Position numbers and translations under genes: made by a program
Source: Pleurocapsa sp. MO_226.B13
GTDB taxonomy: Bacteria > Cyanobacteriota > Cyanobacteriia > Cyanobacteriales > Xenococcaceae
Length of the DNA stretch: 6,327 nucleotides
NCBI GenBank assembly: GCA_030064795.1
Contig: JASJEI010000328.1
Span: forward strand, 1-6,327
Direction: 5' to 3'
Part shown: one piece after another, positions 5,463-6,327 of the stretch
Position numbering within the stretch: position 1 is the first letter of the stretch
How the letters are laid out: every line of letters starts with the position of its first letter
The notes under the pieces: model-generated
The model's database searches: none
Told to the model about the DNA's origin: nothing
The model's input: only the letters and a program-made list of their open reading frames with translations

Positions 5463-5798
5463 TTAGTCGTTGTCAAGATTGCGTAGATGAGAGGTAACGT
5501 TTCTCAGATATTCTCTGTCGTTGATGGTTTCGGGGTCTAGTCTGCCATCGGCAATTGCTACTTCGACTAAATCTTCCGCCGTTACTCTTCCACTATTAGC
5601 TGCTCTAACGAAAGAGCCAGCACTCTTGATACCTTCTAAAGAGCCTTGATAACCGCGTCTGACCAAATTGAAAGGAGTAATTTCGACGATGTTATTAACA
5701 GACTGAGTATTAACCGCAGCTATTTCGCCAGCAAATACAGGAGCAGTAGTAAGAGAGAGAGCTAGAGCAGATAGACTTAAAAATAATGTGCGTTTCAT
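5463..5798 (-). CDS. Small secreted protein of unknown function
   Basis: A 111-residue protein with a textbook signal peptide (MKRTLFLSLSALALSLTTAP, cleavage after A23 in VFA/GE), leaving a mature protein of about 88 residues with no cysteine. The mature part includes VNNIVEITPFNLVRRGYQG and a C-terminal helical, acidic stretch around EDLVEVAIADGRLDPETIND. It resembles in style small cyanobacterial exported proteins of unknown function, but I assign no role. The start is well supported by a Shine-Dalgarno AAGGAG nine bases upstream. A longer frame overlapping its 5' end on the same strand is a shadow. The gene is followed on the same strand by the DM13 gene. Confidence 0.85.
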   Translation of the reverse strand: MKRTLFLSLSALALSLTTAPVFAGEIAAVNTQSVNNIVEITPFNLVRRGYQGSLEGIKSAGSFVRAANSGRVTAEDLVEVAIADGRLDPETINDREYLRNVTSHLRNLDND

Positions 5799-5807
5799 GA
5801 GTTATTT

Positions 5808-5813
5808 CTCCTT
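5808..5813 (-). promoter_or_regulatory. Shine-Dalgarno AAGGAG of the small secreted protein
   Basis: On the minus strand AAGGAG stands nine bases before ATG 5798. It is the clearest ribosome binding site in the window and fixes the start. Confidence 0.75.
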
Positions 5814-5841
5814 GATTCAGAATCATTGAACAAATTTTGTT

Positions 5842-5913
5842 ATCTATAGAATCGCTTTTAGTTGTGAGAGGATATGGAGCAGAATCTAAGAGTTGGTTAA
5901 AAGAAAAGGTCAA
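5842..5913 (-). promoter_or_regulatory. Possible promoter elements of the small secreted protein gene
   Basis: On the minus strand, TATAGAT (5842-5848) is a fair -10-like box about 44 bases before the start codon, and TTGACC (5908-5913) is a good -35-like hexamer. The two are too far apart to belong to one promoter, so each would need a partner. Treat this as a search region, not a defined promoter. Confidence 0.2.
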
Positions 5914-6050
5914 TTCTTCTGAGTTGAATCTGAGAAAATCATAAGTGGGGGGAAAACTAACGAAGCACGAACCTTGTATTTTCGCAGAAAACTCATTACT
6001 TATTTTTTCTGTTTAGACCTTCAGTTGAAAAATACAGAACGAGATTAAAT
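5914..6050. other. AT-rich spacer, no gene seen
   Basis: There is no open frame of note between the small secreted protein gene and the glycosylase gene. TTCTGT and ACAGAA arms around a long loop near 6007-6041 can pair, but without the T-run needed for a leftward terminator. Confidence 0.4.
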
Positions 6051-6058
6051 GCGATCGC
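6051..6058. repeat. HIP1 octamer GCGATCGC
   Basis: The third HIP1 copy, two bases beyond the stop codon of the glycosylase gene. All three HIP1 copies in the window are in its right-hand third. Confidence 0.8.
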
Positions 6059-6060
6059 CC

Positions 6061-6327
6061 TTACCGCACCCAACAGCACTTCTCATAAAGGGGACAGACA
6101 TCACAGTTGGGATTTCTCGCAGTACAAGTTAATGCTCCAAAATCCAGTAAAGTTAAATTCCAATGTCCGACATTTGTATCTGGTGCGATCTTATCTGCTG
6201 CGTTCCACAAGATCTTACACCGAGACTTAACCCTTCCTCCTTTAATGCCAAAGAATCTTTCGATAATGCGAACTACGTTGGTATCCATTACTGCTGCTGG
6301 CTGCTCGAATGCTTGAGAAAGTATTGC
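6061..6327 (-). CDS. HhH-GPD DNA glycosylase, 3' part (MutY/MIG-like), cut by the window edge
   Basis: The frame is open to the right edge and gives 88 residues. It should be a base-excision-repair glycosylase that removes mispaired or damaged bases. FEQPAAVMDTNVVRIIERFFG matches the helix-hairpin-helix end and the catalytic aspartate (D15 of the visible part, in MDTNV). A perfect cluster motif C-x6-C-x2-C-x5-C follows at visible residues 68, 75, 78 and 84 (CTARNPNC, DVC, PLYEKC) and binds a [4Fe-4S] cluster. The protein ends four residues after the last ligand. It therefore lacks the NUDIX-like C-terminal domain that full MutY uses to read 8-oxoguanine. That form fits MIG/thymine-type mismatch glycosylases or short MutY paralogues. 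The first half, needed to decide, lies outside the window. Confidence 0.85.
   Translation of the reverse strand, partial: AILSQAFEQPAAVMDTNVVRIIERFFGIKGGRVKSRCKILWNAADKIAPDTNVGHWNLTLLDFGALTCTARNPNCDVCPLYEKCCWVR

Noticed and set aside
5710..5913. Minus-strand frame overlapping the start of the small secreted protein
   Set aside because: The 111-residue frame has a signal peptide and a strong Shine-Dalgarno. The overlapping frame has neither.
6060..6095. CTTACCG...GGGG pattern that could be the right-hand Tn3 terminal repeat
   Set aside because: It is the coding end of the glycosylase gene, lacks the GTTCC block of the left repeat, and only its first bases agree.
6107..6316. Plus-strand frame over the glycosylase
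   Set aside because: Antisense to the iron-sulphur cluster and catalytic motifs.

Overview
The window reads as a stretch of cyanobacterial chromosome or plasmid. Three copies of the HIP1 octamer GCGATCGC lie in the right-hand third (4706, 4736 and 6051), the background is AT-rich, and several products resemble types common in cyanobacteria: a short integrase-like recombinase, a DM13 protein, and a small secreted protein. No rRNA, tRNA or CRISPR array is visible. The species cannot be named from this sequence.

Left part (1-1577): the remains of a Tn3-family transposon. An open frame running in from the left edge is cut at about 139. A plausible 38-bp Tn3-type terminal repeat follows at 140-177, then a tyrosine recombinase on the minus strand (catalytic set R-K-H-R-H-Y complete, start unclear). 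Next is an intergenic site with three copies of a 10-12 bp motif, two of them forming an inverted pair, which looks like the recombinase's resolution site. A divergent tnpA follows, keeping only about its first 200 residues and carrying two frameshifts. The transposase homology stops where the first copy of a 42-bp repeat begins.

Middle (1525-4627): a patchwork bounded by inverted copies of that repeat (copy 1 at 1525 on +, copy 2 at 1660 on +, copy 3 at about 4587 on -). It holds an unrecognised coding fragment, two perfect 11-bp hairpins, an intact GC-richer aldo/keto reductase with a Tat-like lipoprotein signal, the decayed 3' end of a second and different aldo/keto reductase, and a convergent AraC-family regulator of the AraC_N (YqhC-like) type. 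Regulators of this type often sit beside oxidoreductases. The decayed reductase is a likely former partner, and the intact one may be a later arrival.

Right part (4604-6327): an unrecognised coding fragment with a 16-bp palindrome, then three minus-strand genes. These are a secreted DM13-domain protein, a small secreted protein of unknown function with a clear Shine-Dalgarno, and the 3' end of a HhH-GPD DNA glycosylase (MutY/MIG type) with a perfect iron-sulphur cluster motif. This part looks like stable host sequence.

Overall this is an accessory region shaped by a dead Tn3 element and a small repeat family. I see no convincing new multi-gene system. The most informative items are the candidate resolution site, the three-copy repeat, and the replacement-like arrangement of two reductases beside an AraC regulator.
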